Origin: an uncultured Prevotellaceae bacterium
GTDB lineage: Bacteria > Bacteroidota > Bacteroidia > Bacteroidales > Bacteroidaceae
Length of the DNA: 53,269 nucleotides
Direction of reading: 5' to 3'
NCBI GenBank assembly: GCA_900314985.1
Contig: OMXL01000019.1
Location: 1 to 53,269 of the forward strand
Below, one piece after another: positions 1 to 7,293 of this stretch. Below the pieces are notes generated by a model. That model saw only the letters and a program-made list of their open reading frames with translations, was not told the origin of the DNA and did not search any database. Made by a program: the position numbers and the translations under genes. Positions within the stretch are counted from its first letter, which is position 1, and every line of letters begins with the position of its first letter.

Positions 1-170
1 GAAGATAGAGGTAGATAGCCGCTTTTCAGCGGCAGAAGATAGAGGACGTTACTCTGTCTGCGGTGATAAATTCGTAAAACTGATGTCTTTTATCTCCTTT
101 TATCTTCTTCTATCTCCCTTTAACTACAAAGCAAGCGGAGCTTGCGAAAGTTGAGTAAGTATTTAGTATA
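1..170. repeat. Repeat- and hairpin-rich intergenic DNA at the window start
   Basis: No gene is seen before about 310. The stretch holds GAAGATAGAGG at about 1-11 and 36-46, a perfect hairpin GCCGCT-tttc-AGCGGC at 19-34, a pyrimidine run built from three TATCT(C/T)C-like units (about 90-120), and a second hairpin GCAAGC-gga-GCTTGC at about 131-145 flanked by AACT/AGTT. This resembles the palindromic and short-period repeats elsewhere in the window. No terminator or RNA gene can be assigned with confidence. Confidence 0.5.
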
Positions 171-220
171 AGTATATTAATAGGTTAATAGTTTTGACGA
201 AATACTTTTTTTATAAAAGG

Positions 221-252
221 TTTGGCAATGTCGGAATTAGTTTGTAGCTTTG
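221..252 (+). promoter_or_regulatory. Bacteroidetes-type promoter for the DUF1593 gene
   Basis: TTTG at 221-224 and TAGCTTTG at 245-252 are separated by 20 nt, matching the Bacteroidetes -33/-7 consensus (TTTG, TAnnTTTG). The start site would lie near 257, about 50-70 nt before the gene. A strong Shine-Dalgarno-like GGAAGGAGG follows at 291-299. Confidence 0.6.
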
Positions 253-327
253 CCTGCGGAATGATGACATCACCTTATCGACAGAAACGAGGAAGGAGGT
301 GCTGACAAATTGTTAGAATCATACATT

Positions 328-1710
328 ATGAATAGAACAAGAATTATCACGTTATTGATGATGCTAATAGGCATCTCAACGGCAATAGATGCCAAAGAGG
401 TGGTGCTGAAACCACGACTGGTGGTATGTACAGATATTGCGCCAGCTGATGTGGAACCCGACGATATGGAGTCGATGGTTAGACTGATGGCGTATGCTGA
501 TATGTTCGAGATAGAGGCGTTGATTACGTCGGTAGGTTGGAACTGCGACCCGTATCCCAAGGAGTGGTCACAGTATCTGACACGTGTCATTAAGGCTTAT
601 GGCATTGATGTGCCAAAGCTGATGAAACGCTCTGGACAAAAGAAATTCCTCTCATGGAAAAAGGAGAACGGTAGCCAGCGAATCGGATACTGGCCCAGTG
701 CAGCATATATCATGAGTCGTGCCGTAATGGGAAGCATGAATGGCGGTATCCGCTCCATTGGTGAGAACAACGACTCGCCAGGCAGTGAGTTGCTCATCCA
801 ACTGGCTGACGAGGACGATCCGCGTCCCATCTATGTAGCTGCATGGGGTGGGGCGAACACGCTGGCGCAGGCCATCTGGCGCGTAAAGCAGACACGAACT
901 GATGAAGAAGTCAGAAACTTCGTCCGCAAATTTCGCGTCTTTACCATCACCGACCAGGATATGGACTATGCACATCGAATGGATCGTGCCCGCAGTTCAC
1001 ACATGTGGCTGCGTCAGGAGTTCAAGGATGACTTGCAGTTCATCTGGGATGAGGGTGCATGGCAGGAACAGTGCGAGTTAGGTAAGCAACACTGGGCTCA
1101 GCACCAGCAGCATATCCAGACAAAAGGGGCCCTGGGCAAGGAATATCCGAACTATAAATGGGGCGTAGAGGGTGACACGCCCAGTTTCCTTTATGTAATG
1201 CCTAATGGACTGAATGACCCTGAAGACCCCACGCAGGCAGGCTGGGCAGGCTACCATGAGCAAGGTCTGTGTCCAGACTCGTTGACTACCGCATGGACCA
1301 GTTGGCAGGAACCGCTGCGTAGCATCAGCGTGGGGTATAAGCGCCGTTTCTATACTGACGAATTGAACGACTTCTGTGCTCGTATGCAGTGGGCTGATGA
1401 AGGCAAAGGCAATCGTAATCCACAGGTTGTTGTCAATGCTCGCATGTTGAAAGTGAAGGCTGGTCAGAGTATTCATCTGGATGCCTCAAAGAGTAGTGAT
1501 CCTGATGGTGATACACTTACTTTTCTATGGTGGCAACAGCAGGAGATAGGCTCTGGACAGCTGAAGATAGCCACTCCTGCCGCTTCTGCGACAACCATTA
1601 CCATTCCACAAGATGCCCAAGGTCAGACGTATCATGTGATATGTGAGGTCCACGACAATGGTCCTTTTCAGTTAGTGGGCTATCGTAGAGTCATTATAAA
1701 AGTAGAATAA
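328..1710 (+). CDS. Secreted nucleoside hydrolase-like protein (DUF1593 / Sde182 family)
   Basis: The protein starts with a clear signal peptide (MNRTRIITLLMMLIGISTAIDA) and continues with a nucleoside-hydrolase-like domain: VVCTDIAPADVEPDDMES carries the Asp-rich, ribose/Ca-binding type motif typical of DUF1593 proteins. The last ~90 residues (from about VVVNARMLKVKAGQSIHLDAS) form a beta-sandwich, PKD/Ig-like C-terminal domain with a SSDPDGD motif. The family is found in Bacteroidetes polysaccharide-use loci and is often described as cellulose-binding or nucleoside hydrolase-like; the true substrate is unknown. I chose ATG 328 for the textbook signal peptide. A TTG at 310 in the same frame sits 10 nt after GGAGG (295-299) and is a real alternative that adds six residues. 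The protein is probably periplasmic or extracellular. It has its own promoter and looks monocistronic. Confidence 0.8.
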   Translation: MNRTRIITLLMMLIGISTAIDAKEVVLKPRLVVCTDIAPADVEPDDMESMVRLMAYADMFEIEALITSVGWNCDPYPKEWSQYLTRVIKAYGIDVPKLMKRSGQKKFLSWKKENGSQRIGYWPSAAYIMSRAVMGSMNGGIRSIGENNDSPGSELLIQLADEDDPRPIYVAAWGGANTLAQAIWRVKQTRTDEEVRNFVRKFRVFTITDQDMDYAHRMDRARSSHMWLRQEFKDDLQFIWDEGAWQEQCELGKQHWAQHQQHIQTKGALGKEYPNYKWGVEGDTPSFLYVMPNGLNDPEDPTQAGWAGYHEQGLCPDSLTTAWTSWQEPLRSISVGYKRRFYTDELNDFCARMQWADEGKGNRNPQVVVNARMLKVKAGQSIHLDASKSSDPDGDTLTFLWWQQQEIGSGQLKIATPAASATTITIPQDAQGQTYHVICEVHDNGPFQLVGYRRVIIKVE

Positions 1711-1769
1711 GGTATGTCGATGCTAAAGATAATAATAGGGTATGGCAAAGGCAAACGATAAACGAGATG

Positions 1770-1790
1770 GCCAAGCGTTTGGCTTTTATT
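1770..1790 (+). terminator. Short hairpin terminator after the DUF1593 gene
   Basis: GCCAA (1770-1774), a 4-nt loop and TTGGC (1779-1783) are followed by TTTTATTT. The hairpin abuts the stop codon of the convergent minus-strand gene at 1786-1788. The stem is only 5 bp, so the call is modest. Confidence 0.45.
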
Positions 1791-2052
1791 TCCGCTTGCG
1801 ACGGCCAAACAGCCAGCCGTAAGTCTTCATCAGCTTGCGAACCAGAATGAAGGCATCGATGGCGGTGATGCTGTTGCTGACGAGGTTGGCAATGAGTTCG
1901 CCCTTGGTGTTGGCCTCTTTGGGAGTCCATAGACCATGCCATAGGGTGCCGACTTTCTCGGAATTGTCGTGGAGTCGTGCTTTGAGTTCGTCTTTGCGCA
2001 ACGCAATGTCTTCGAGGGTGTTGTATTGAGGTGTCTGCATGGCGAACTTCAT
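1786..2052 (-). CDS. Conserved hypothetical 88-aa protein
   Basis: The small basic protein has an N-terminal polar segment rich in Glu and Lys (LEDIALRKDELKARLHDNSEKVG) that may be helical or coiled. A moderately hydrophobic stretch follows (about residues 52-72, ELIANLVSNSITAIDAFILVRKL), then a very basic C terminus (GRRKRK). I do not recognise a named domain. It is the last gene of a three-gene minus-strand unit: its start codon directly follows the stop of the holin-like gene at 2053, consistent with translational coupling. Co-location with a YtxH protein and a holin-X-like membrane protein suggests a small envelope-associated or stress-related membrane set. The start is ATG 2052; a second ATG four codons in is possible. 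Confidence 0.65.
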   Translation of the reverse strand: MKFAMQTPQYNTLEDIALRKDELKARLHDNSEKVGTLWHGLWTPKEANTKGELIANLVSNSITAIDAFILVRKLMKTYGWLFGRRKRK

Positions 2053-2400
2053 TTAATTTAATAAGGTGTTAGCCAGGAAACGCACCAGCGGGCGCTCTAT
2101 CCACTGCTTGCGGAAAGCGAAGACGAGGGAGAGTAGGGCAACGAAGAAGACGGCCACGAGGAAGAAGGCCAGTCCCAGTCCGGTGAGAGGCTCCATCCAG
2201 TAGACGATGGCGAAGGTGAGGTAGAAGAGTACGGCCACGCCAAGGATGACGAAGATGATAGCAACGGTAAGGGCCGTTACCAACTTGACGACTTTTTCAA
2301 TGACGTTGAGCTCCAGATATTCTTTCTGGAGTTCAACGTGTTCTTTGAGCGCGTCGATGAGTTCTACGATGGACTCTACGTTCTTGTCGCTGGATAGCAT
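2053..2400 (-). CDS. Phage-holin-X / YqjE-like membrane protein
   Basis: This 115-aa protein has an acidic N-terminal helix (SVELIDALKEHVELQKEYLELNVIEK-type spacing, residues ~8-36). Two strong transmembrane segments follow (about 38-66 and 74-97, VAIIFVILGVAVLFYLTF and LAFFLVAVFFVALLSLVFA), then a short basic tail. That architecture fits the putative 'superfamily III holin-X' / YqjE family. Despite the name, these are widespread chromosomal inner-membrane proteins, and nothing here suggests a prophage. It lies between the YtxH gene upstream (with the 7-bp repeat array between them) and the 88-aa gene downstream. Exact function is unknown. Confidence 0.75.
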   Translation of the reverse strand: MLSSDKNVESIVELIDALKEHVELQKEYLELNVIEKVVKLVTALTVAIIFVILGVAVLFYLTFAIVYWMEPLTGLGLAFFLVAVFFVALLSLVFAFRKQWIERPLVRFLANTLLN

Positions 2401-2407
2401 AACCGTT

Positions 2408-2505
2408 AATGTTCAATGTTCAACGTTCAATGTTCAACGTTCAATGTTCAACGTTCAATGTTCAACGTTCAATGTTCAACGTTCAATGTTCAACGTTCAA
2501 TGTTC
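2408..2505. repeat. 14-unit heptamer array (AATGTTC / AACGTTC)
   Basis: Fourteen uninterrupted 7-bp units run from 2408 to 2505: two AATGTTC, then strict alternation AACGTTC/AATGTTC. Read on the minus strand this is the NTTGAAC family seen at four other places. The array lies between the YtxH and holin-like genes of one operon. Its right end supplies the last codons and the TGA stop (2490-2492) of the YtxH gene. Confidence 0.95.
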
Positions 2506-2690
2506 ACGTCTACCAAATCGCTCACATCCTTACGGCTGAGTTTGATGTTGTGCTTCTTGAGGAAGTCGTCTACGGTATCGGTAATCTTTGCACGAGTGTC
2601 TTCGCCCTTTTCAGGAGCTACCAACAGACCAATGACTGCACCAGCCAGAGCACCGCCTAGGAAGGCGCCTAAATAACCTAAACTTCTCAT
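2490..2690 (-). CDS. YtxH domain-containing protein
   Basis: This 66-aa protein opens with a glycine/alanine-rich transmembrane helix (GYLGAFLGGALAGAVIGLLVAP), followed by EKGEDTRAKITDTVDDFLKK. That is the YtxH signature (GAVIGLLxAPxxGxxTR). YtxH proteins are small membrane-anchored proteins linked to general stress in Firmicutes and common in Bacteroidetes; their role is poorly defined. The last six residues (VNIER and the stop) are encoded by the heptamer array, so array changes would alter the C terminus. It is the first gene of the unit and has a good promoter at 2732-2763. Confidence 0.8.
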   Translation of the reverse strand: MRSLGYLGAFLGGALAGAVIGLLVAPEKGEDTRAKITDTVDDFLKKHNIKLSRKDVSDLVDVNIER

Positions 2691-2731
2691 AATCTTCTAT
2701 TTTTTAGTCGGTAAAACATGTATTCTGGTGG

Positions 2732-2763
2732 CAAATGTACGTAAAGTTTTTTAAATTAACAAA
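2732..2763 (-). promoter_or_regulatory. Promoter of the YtxH operon
   Basis: On the minus strand TTTG (2760-2763) and TACATTTG (2732-2739) are separated by 20 nt, an excellent Bacteroidetes -33/-7 match. It lies about 40 nt upstream of the YtxH start at 2690. Confidence 0.65.
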
Positions 2764-2865
2764 CTTTATGCAGCATTTTTCTTGTCTTTTGCTCAATATT
2801 TTGTAATTTCGCCACAAATTATTAGAACAAATAACAAATTAATACAAGAAATACAATAGTAAAGT

Positions 2866-3390
2866 ATGAAAAAGTACACAATGATTTGCGCAGCTCTTTG
2901 TGCTGCCCTGATGTTCACTGGATGTAAGTCGAGTGAGAGTGCTTACAAGCAGGCTTATCTGAAAGCTAAGCAGCAAGAGGAACTGCAGCAGAAGCAGGAG
3001 GCCGAGGCTCAGGCTGTTGCTCAGACTGCTCAGGAACAGGAGAATAACGTAGTTGTCCCCATGGAGGAGAAAGCTGCTAACGATACTCAGGTAGTGGATA
3101 ATGCTGATAATGTTCCTGTTCGTCAGGAGACAGTATCTGTCGTTGCCGGTAGCGGTCTGAAGAACTTCAGCGTTGTAGTTGGTTCGTTCTCTCTGAAGGC
3201 TAATGCCGAGGGCTTGCAGCAGACACTGAACAATCAGGGTTATAGTGCTCAGGTGGTTGTCAACAATCAGGTTACTCCCGCTATGTATCGTGTGGTTGCT
3301 ACCACTTTCGATACCAAGGGTGAGGCTGCTGCCAGCCGTAATGCCCTGCAGACAAAGTATCCAGGTGCTTGGTTGCTCTACGCAAAATAA
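2866..3390 (+). CDS. SPOR domain lipoprotein
   Basis: The 174-aa precursor has a lipoprotein signal with lipobox MFTGC (Cys20). A Gln/Glu/Ala-rich linker predicted to be coiled or disordered follows (about 28-60). The C-terminal SPOR domain (about 98-172) begins FSVVVGSFSLKANAEGLQQTL and ends GAWLLYAK. SPOR domains bind denuded septal peptidoglycan, so this is probably an envelope protein acting at cell-wall remodelling sites. A TAATTTCG element at 2804-2811, with a TTG 19 nt upstream, could be its promoter. ruvX starts 11 nt after the stop, so the two are probably co-transcribed with def and the TPR gene. Confidence 0.88.
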   Translation: MKKYTMICAALCAALMFTGCKSSESAYKQAYLKAKQQEELQQKQEAEAQAVAQTAQEQENNVVVPMEEKAANDTQVVDNADNVPVRQETVSVVAGSGLKNFSVVVGSFSLKANAEGLQQTLNNQGYSAQVVVNNQVTPAMYRVVATTFDTKGEAAASRNALQTKYPGAWLLYAK

Positions 3391-3401
3391 ACTGACCTGT
3401 A

Positions 3402-3818
3402 GTGGCGCGTATCGTTTCCATTGACTACGGAAAGAAGCGTACAGGATTAGCAGTTACCGACCCGCTACAGATTATTCCTGGCGGGTTGGCAACTGTTTCT
3501 ACGTCTACGCTATTTGAATTTCTTTCTGACTATGTGCAGAAAGAGCAGGTGGAGCGCATCGTGATTGGCGAACCTCGTCAGCCCAATGGTCAGCCCAGCG
3601 AGAACTTGGCTCGCGTGCAGCAGTTTGTAAATCGTTGGCGCAAGGCAATGCCGCAGATTCCTATCGAATACTACGACGAGCGCTATACATCGGTGCTGGC
3701 ACATCAGACGATGCTGGCAGGGGGCCTGAAAAAGAAAGCCCGTCAGGATAAGGCACTGGTCGACGAGATCAGTGCAACGATCATCCTGCAAGACTATATG
3801 CGCTCCCGTAAATTGTAA
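3402..3818 (+). CDS. ruvX: Putative pre-16S rRNA nuclease / Holliday junction resolvase-like RuvX (YqgF)
   Basis: The 138-aa protein has the RNase H-like YqgF fold: first acidic motif in IVSIDYGKKRTGLAVTD, central VIGEPRQPNGQPS, ERYTS, and C-terminal DEISATIILQDY carrying the last catalytic acid. Family members process the 5' end of 16S rRNA in Escherichia coli and are also annotated as resolvases. The start is GTG at 3402; no ATG fits before the conserved DYG motif. Length is normal (~138 aa). The stop TAA (3816-3818) runs straight into the ACATCNN heptamer array that leads to def. Confidence 0.9.
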   Translation: MARIVSIDYGKKRTGLAVTDPLQIIPGGLATVSTSTLFEFLSDYVQKEQVERIVIGEPRQPNGQPSENLARVQQFVNRWRKAMPQIPIEYYDERYTSVLAHQTMLAGGLKKKARQDKALVDEISATIILQDYMRSRKL

Positions 3819-3852
3819 CATCTTACATCTAACATCATACATCGTACATGAT
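3818..3852. repeat. ACATCNN heptamer array bridging ruvX stop and def start
   Basis: Five consecutive 7-bp units (ACATCTT, ACATCTA, ACATCAT, ACATCGT, ACATGAT) fill the whole ruvX-def gap. The last base of the ruvX stop codon begins the first unit, and the def ATG (3848-3850) lies in the last unit. Confidence 0.85.
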
Positions 3853-4408
3853 TTTACCTATTTATATATTGGGTCAGCCCGTATTGAGAAAAGTGGCTGA
3901 GGATATTCCCACTGACTATCCTGATTTGGACAATTTCATCAAGGATATGTGGGACACGCTAGCAGAGAGCGAAGGCATTGGTCTTGCTGCTCCGCAGGTG
4001 GGCAAGTCGATTCGCGTAGTGGTTATCGACCTCGACGTGCTGGCAGATGATATGCCTGAATACAAGGACTTCCGTCATGTCTACATCAATCCGCATATCG
4101 TAGAATATGACGAGTCGCAGACTGACACCATGGAGGAGGGCTGTCTGTCGCTGCCCGCCATCCACGAGAAGGTGACACGCCCCAAGCGCATCCGCGTACA
4201 GTGGCTTGACGAGCAGATGCAGCCCCATGACGAATGGGTGGAGGGCTATCTGGCTCGCGTCATGCAGCACGAGTTCGACCACCTGGAAGGAAAGGTGTTT
4301 GTTGACCGTGTCTCTCCGCTTCGTAAGCAGCTGATAAAGAGCAAGCTAAAAGCACTCACTCAAGGACGTTATCGTTGCGGATATAAGACGAAGGCGCCCA
4401 GACATTGA
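3848..4408 (+). CDS. def: Peptide deformylase
   Basis: The 186-aa enzyme removes the formyl group from the N-terminal methionine of nascent proteins in the cytoplasm. All three family motifs are intact: GIGLAAPQVG (residues 43-52), EEGCLSLP with metal ligand Cys99, and QHEFDHLEG with ligands His141 and His145 and catalytic Glu142. Length and C terminus are normal for the Bacteroidetes type. The ATG lies in a heptamer repeat unit, and the stop TGA (4406-4408) lies in the first unit of the next heptamer array. Confidence 0.95.
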   Translation: MILPIYILGQPVLRKVAEDIPTDYPDLDNFIKDMWDTLAESEGIGLAAPQVGKSIRVVVIDLDVLADDMPEYKDFRHVYINPHIVEYDESQTDTMEEGCLSLPAIHEKVTRPKRIRVQWLDEQMQPHDEWVEGYLARVMQHEFDHLEGKVFVDRVSPLRKQLIKSKLKALTQGRYRCGYKTKAPRH

Positions 4409-4452
4409 ACTTTGAACTTTGAACATTGAACTTTGAACATTGAACTTTGAAC
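4404..4452. repeat. Seven-unit NTTGAAC heptamer array
   Basis: Seven units (ATTGAAC, TTTGAAC, TTTGAAC, ATTGAAC, TTTGAAC, ATTGAAC, TTTGAAC) fill the gap between def and the TPR gene, ending 8 nt before its ATG at 4461. The first unit contains the def stop codon. The array is the inverted complement of the AATGTTC units inside the TPR gene (4510-4537). Confidence 0.93.
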
Positions 4453-4460
4453 TTTAAGGG

Positions 4461-6449
4461 ATGAAACAGTTATTCAGGAAACGATTGATGCTAGTATTGC
4501 TGGCATTGCAATGTTCAATGTTCAATGTTCAATGTTCAAAGTGCTTTGCGCAGTACAATACCGACCGACTGGTGACGGTAGGGCGCTCAGCACTCTACTA
4601 CGAGGATTACGTTCTTTCTATCCAGTATTTTAATCAGGCCATTTCTGCCAAGCCTTATCTCTTTGAGCCGTGGTACTACAGAGCTATTGCGAAGTATTAC
4701 CTGGATGATTATGCTGGTGCAGAGAACGACTGTACGGAAGCTATCCATCGTAATCCATACGTGGTGGGTATCTATGAGTTGCGTGGCCTGTGTCGCATTC
4801 AGCAAAAGAACTATGCTGATGCCATCAGCGACTATAACACCGCCTTGCGCTATGATCCGGAAGGCATCAACCTGTGGCACAACCGCGTACTCTGCCGTAT
4901 TCAGCAGAAAGAATATGACAAGGCGTTGGCCGAGATAGACACGATGGCCGTGCGCTGGAGTAAGAATGCCCGCATCTATACCATGCAGTCGGAGGTGTAC
5001 TTGCAACAGAAAGACACGACGAAGGCCATTGCCTCGTTGGAGAAGAGTCTGGAGCTGGATGCCTATAATGGTAGTGCGTGGGCTATGCGCTCGATGATTA
5101 GTCTGTCGCGCGAAGAATGGAAGGAGGGCGAAGGTTATCTGGATAAGGCTATTCACCTGTTGCCCAAGCAGGGAGGCCTGTATATCAATCGTGCCATGGC
5201 GCGCTACAATCAGAATAACCTGCGTGGTGCAATGGCCGACTACGATATGGCCCTCGACTTTGAGCCCAATAACTTCTTAGGTCACTATAACCGCGGACTG
5301 TTGAGAGCACAGGTGGGCGATGACAACCGTGCCATTACTGACTTCGACTTCGTGTTGAAGCTGGAGCCCGATAACCTGATGGCACTCTACAACCGAGCCC
5401 TGCTGTTGGAGAAGACGGGTAACCCCAGAGCCGCCATTCGCGACTATTCAAAGGTTATCGCTGAGTATCCGAACTTCTGGACGGGCTTGCACCAGCGTGC
5501 TCAGTGCTATCGCAGTCTGGGCATGAAGAAGGAAGCAGAGCAGGATGAGTTCCGCATTCTGAAAGCACAGATAGACAAGCGCTTCGGCAAGCAGCCACGA
5601 CTCTCGAAGAAGCAGATGCGTAAGCGCAGCGACGAGGACATCGAGAAGTATAACCAGTTGGCCATGGCTGACGAGCAGGAGATGGAACACGAATACCAGA
5701 GCGACTATCGTGGTCGCGTGCAGAATCGCAAGGTGGGAATGGACTATCTGCCGATGTATGCACTCACTACCGAGCGCTTCCTGAACGACGTCAAGCGCGA
5801 TATCGCTTACGACCGCCAGGTGGAAGTGCTGAACCAGAAGTTGTCTGCTGGCAGACAGTTGCACATCTCTTGCAACCAGACGTCGCTCAGTGAGGCTGGC
5901 ACCCAGCGCTACTTCAGTCGCATAGACAGCTTGACACGAGAGATGGGACAGCAGCAGAAGGAGGCAGACATGCTGTCGCTGCTGATGCAAAGGGCTGTGG
6001 CGTATAGCGTGATTCAGAACTATGAGGGTGCCATTGACGACCTGACGACCTATATTATGAGTGACTCGCTATCGGCTGTGGCCTATTGGCAGCGTGCCGT
6101 CTGTCAGTCGCGCCTTAATGAGTTTAATGCCGCTCAGGGTACGGACGTGAAGTTGCAGACAGCGCGTGTGCTGGCAGACCTCACGGAGGCTATCCGATTG
6201 AATAGCTCGTGTGCCTATCTTTATTATAATCGTGGTAATGTGTATGTGCAACGTCACGACTACCAGCACGCTATTGACGACTATAATCGTGCCATCGAGC
6301 TGGAGCCGCATCTGGCTGAAGCATTCTATAATCGTGGTTTGGTACGCTTTGCCCTCAAAGAACAGCAGGAGGGTACGGCCGACCTGTCGAAAGCCGGTGA
6401 GTTGGGACTCTACCAGGCTTATAGCATTATTAAGCAGAATAGAAGATAA
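4461..6449 (+). CDS. Tetratricopeptide repeat protein, probably exported
   Basis: The 662-aa protein has many TPR units, e.g. YYRAIAKYYLDDYAGAENDC, LWHNRVLCRIQQKEYDKALA, GHYNRGLLRAQVGDDNRAI, YYNRGNVYVQRHDYQHAIDD and AFYNRGLVRFALKEQQEGTA. They form two blocks (about 35-360 and 500-650) separated by a charged, Gln-rich region (~365-480). The N terminus looks like an export signal (KQLFRKRLMLVLLAL), but its end is built from four AATGTTC units encoding QCSMFNVQCSK before a possible cleavage at CFA-QYN. Insertion or loss of one unit would frameshift the gene. The role is probably a scaffold for protein contacts in the periplasm; the partner is unknown. It is the last gene of the SPOR-ruvX-def-TPR unit. 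Confidence 0.82.
   Translation: MKQLFRKRLMLVLLALQCSMFNVQCSKCFAQYNTDRLVTVGRSALYYEDYVLSIQYFNQAISAKPYLFEPWYYRAIAKYYLDDYAGAENDCTEAIHRNPYVVGIYELRGLCRIQQKNYADAISDYNTALRYDPEGINLWHNRVLCRIQQKEYDKALAEIDTMAVRWSKNARIYTMQSEVYLQQKDTTKAIASLEKSLELDAYNGSAWAMRSMISLSREEWKEGEGYLDKAIHLLPKQGGLYINRAMARYNQNNLRGAMADYDMALDFEPNNFLGHYNRGLLRAQVGDDNRAITDFDFVLKLEPDNLMALYNRALLLEKTGNPRAAIRDYSKVIAEYPNFWTGLHQRAQCYRSLGMKKEAEQDEFRILKAQIDKRFGKQPRLSKKQMRKRSDEDIEKYNQLAMADEQEMEHEYQSDYRGRVQNRKVGMDYLPMYALTTERFLNDVKRDIAYDRQVEVLNQKLSAGRQLHISCNQTSLSEAGTQRYFSRIDSLTREMGQQQKEADMLSLLMQRAVAYSVIQNYEGAIDDLTTYIMSDSLSAVAYWQRAVCQSRLNEFNAAQGTDVKLQTARVLADLTEAIRLNSSCAYLYYNRGNVYVQRHDYQHAIDDYNRAIELEPHLAEAFYNRGLVRFALKEQQEGTADLSKAGELGLYQAYSIIKQNRR
4510..4537. 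repeat. Four AATGTTC heptamers within the TPR gene signal region
   Basis: Four perfect 7-bp units lie in codons 17-26 of the TPR gene. They are the reverse complement of the upstream array at 4404-4452. Segments 4417-4449 and 4509-4541 can pair over 33 positions with two mismatches, placing the start codon in the loop. Confidence 0.93.
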
Positions 6450-6486
6450 GAAACTAGAAGCTAGCTTCTCACCTCTCACCTCTATA
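6450..6486. repeat. Palindrome and CACCTCT heptamers between convergent genes
   Basis: The gap between the TPR gene and the convergent phosphatase-like gene holds the perfect 14-nt palindrome AGAAGCTAGCTTCT, then CACCTCT twice in tandem. The palindrome could serve as a weak bidirectional terminator, but no clear T-run follows. Confidence 0.5.
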
Positions 6487-7293
6487 TTAGTCTTTTAGGC
6501 GGATATAGCTGCGGTCATCGAAGGAGTTGAAGTCAGGGTGGAACGCCTTGGTGGCTTGGAAACGACCAATGTTCAGCGGGTCTTCCTCACGTAGCTTCTG
6601 CAATTCTTCCTCGCTCTCTGCCAATGTAGGACGGAGAATAGGGTAGCCGTCGCTGGCCAGCACTATCTCCCACGGACGGAAGTCGAGGGGAATGATGCGA
6701 ACATGCTGGCGGGCTATGGGGAAACCATCAATGACGCTATAGCTGACGTTCTGCTCACGCATCGTCTCCAACATGCGAGGAATGATAACAGGGCGCGCCG
6801 TGTCGTTGCGTAGCAGTTCCTCTTGTGTGACACCCGTAGCCAACAGTCTCTTCACCTCTTCAGCACGCATGGCAGCCAGTTCGGCTTCTGCAGGTTTGGG
6901 ATTGTCGAAGAGTTCACCATTAATCATGCATTGGCAGTCGCCCACCATCCATATCTCACGATTCAGACGACTATAGACTACTGCCGAACACGTCAGACGA
7001 TCTTCAGGATGTTCTGCTAAACGAGGTAGCATAGACTTGTTGTAATGCTTGCGGATATAAGCCGTCACACCACGCAGAAACTGTTCGCTCGTGGTGGTCT
7101 TGGACATCTGGCGGATATAACGTGCCGTCAGGTACATGGCATAGCGACCATTGGTGCGAAACAAGCTATGGCGATACTTGGTCTTCGACGTACTGCCGTC
7201 GATGACAGCTACAAAGTTATTTGTTACGACGATGCCGTCCTCGCTTTTCTTCTTGGGGTTCTTGCCGACGACGGTCTTTTCTATAATCTGCAT
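6487..7293 (-). CDS. PP2C-like (PPM superfamily) phosphatase domain protein
   Basis: From ATG 7293 the protein is 268 aa. It shows the PPM layout: VTNNFVAVIDGST (first acidic motif, near residue 27), RLTCSAVVYSR...IWMVGDCQ (core strands), IVLASDGYP (second Asp-Gly) and DDRSYIRLKD at the C terminus. These would place metal-binding Asp residues as in serine/threonine phosphatases, though the motifs are looser than in classic PP2C, so activity is inferred. Longer ORFs in this frame run back to 7488, but that part is the antisense-free overlap with the YgiQ tail and looks non-conserved. The gene overlaps the 3' end of the ygiQ-like gene by 77 nt, with its start codon inside a 21-nt repeat coding the YgiQ tail. 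Confidence 0.65.
   Translation of the reverse strand: MQIIEKTVVGKNPKKKSEDGIVVTNNFVAVIDGSTSKTKYRHSLFRTNGRYAMYLTARYIRQMSKTTTSEQFLRGVTAYIRKHYNKSMLPRLAEHPEDRLTCSAVVYSRLNREIWMVGDCQCMINGELFDNPKPAEAELAAMRAEEVKRLLATGVTQEELLRNDTARPVIIPRMLETMREQNVSYSVIDGFPIARQHVRIIPLDFRPWEIVLASDGYPILRPTLAESEEELQKLREEDPLNIGRFQATKAFHPDFNSFDDRSYIRLKD

Noticed and set aside
1-310. Transfer RNA or structured RNA gene at the window start
   Set aside because: Hairpins at 19-34 and 131-145 are isolated; no cloverleaf, anticodon arm or conserved T-loop could be found.
2053-2400. Prophage holin
   Set aside because: The holin-X-like label is a family name only. There are no phage structural, integrase or lysis genes nearby, and the neighbours are YtxH and a small chromosomal protein.
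2408-2505. CRISPR array
   Set aside because: The units are 7 bp and contiguous, with no spacers, and no cas genes are present.
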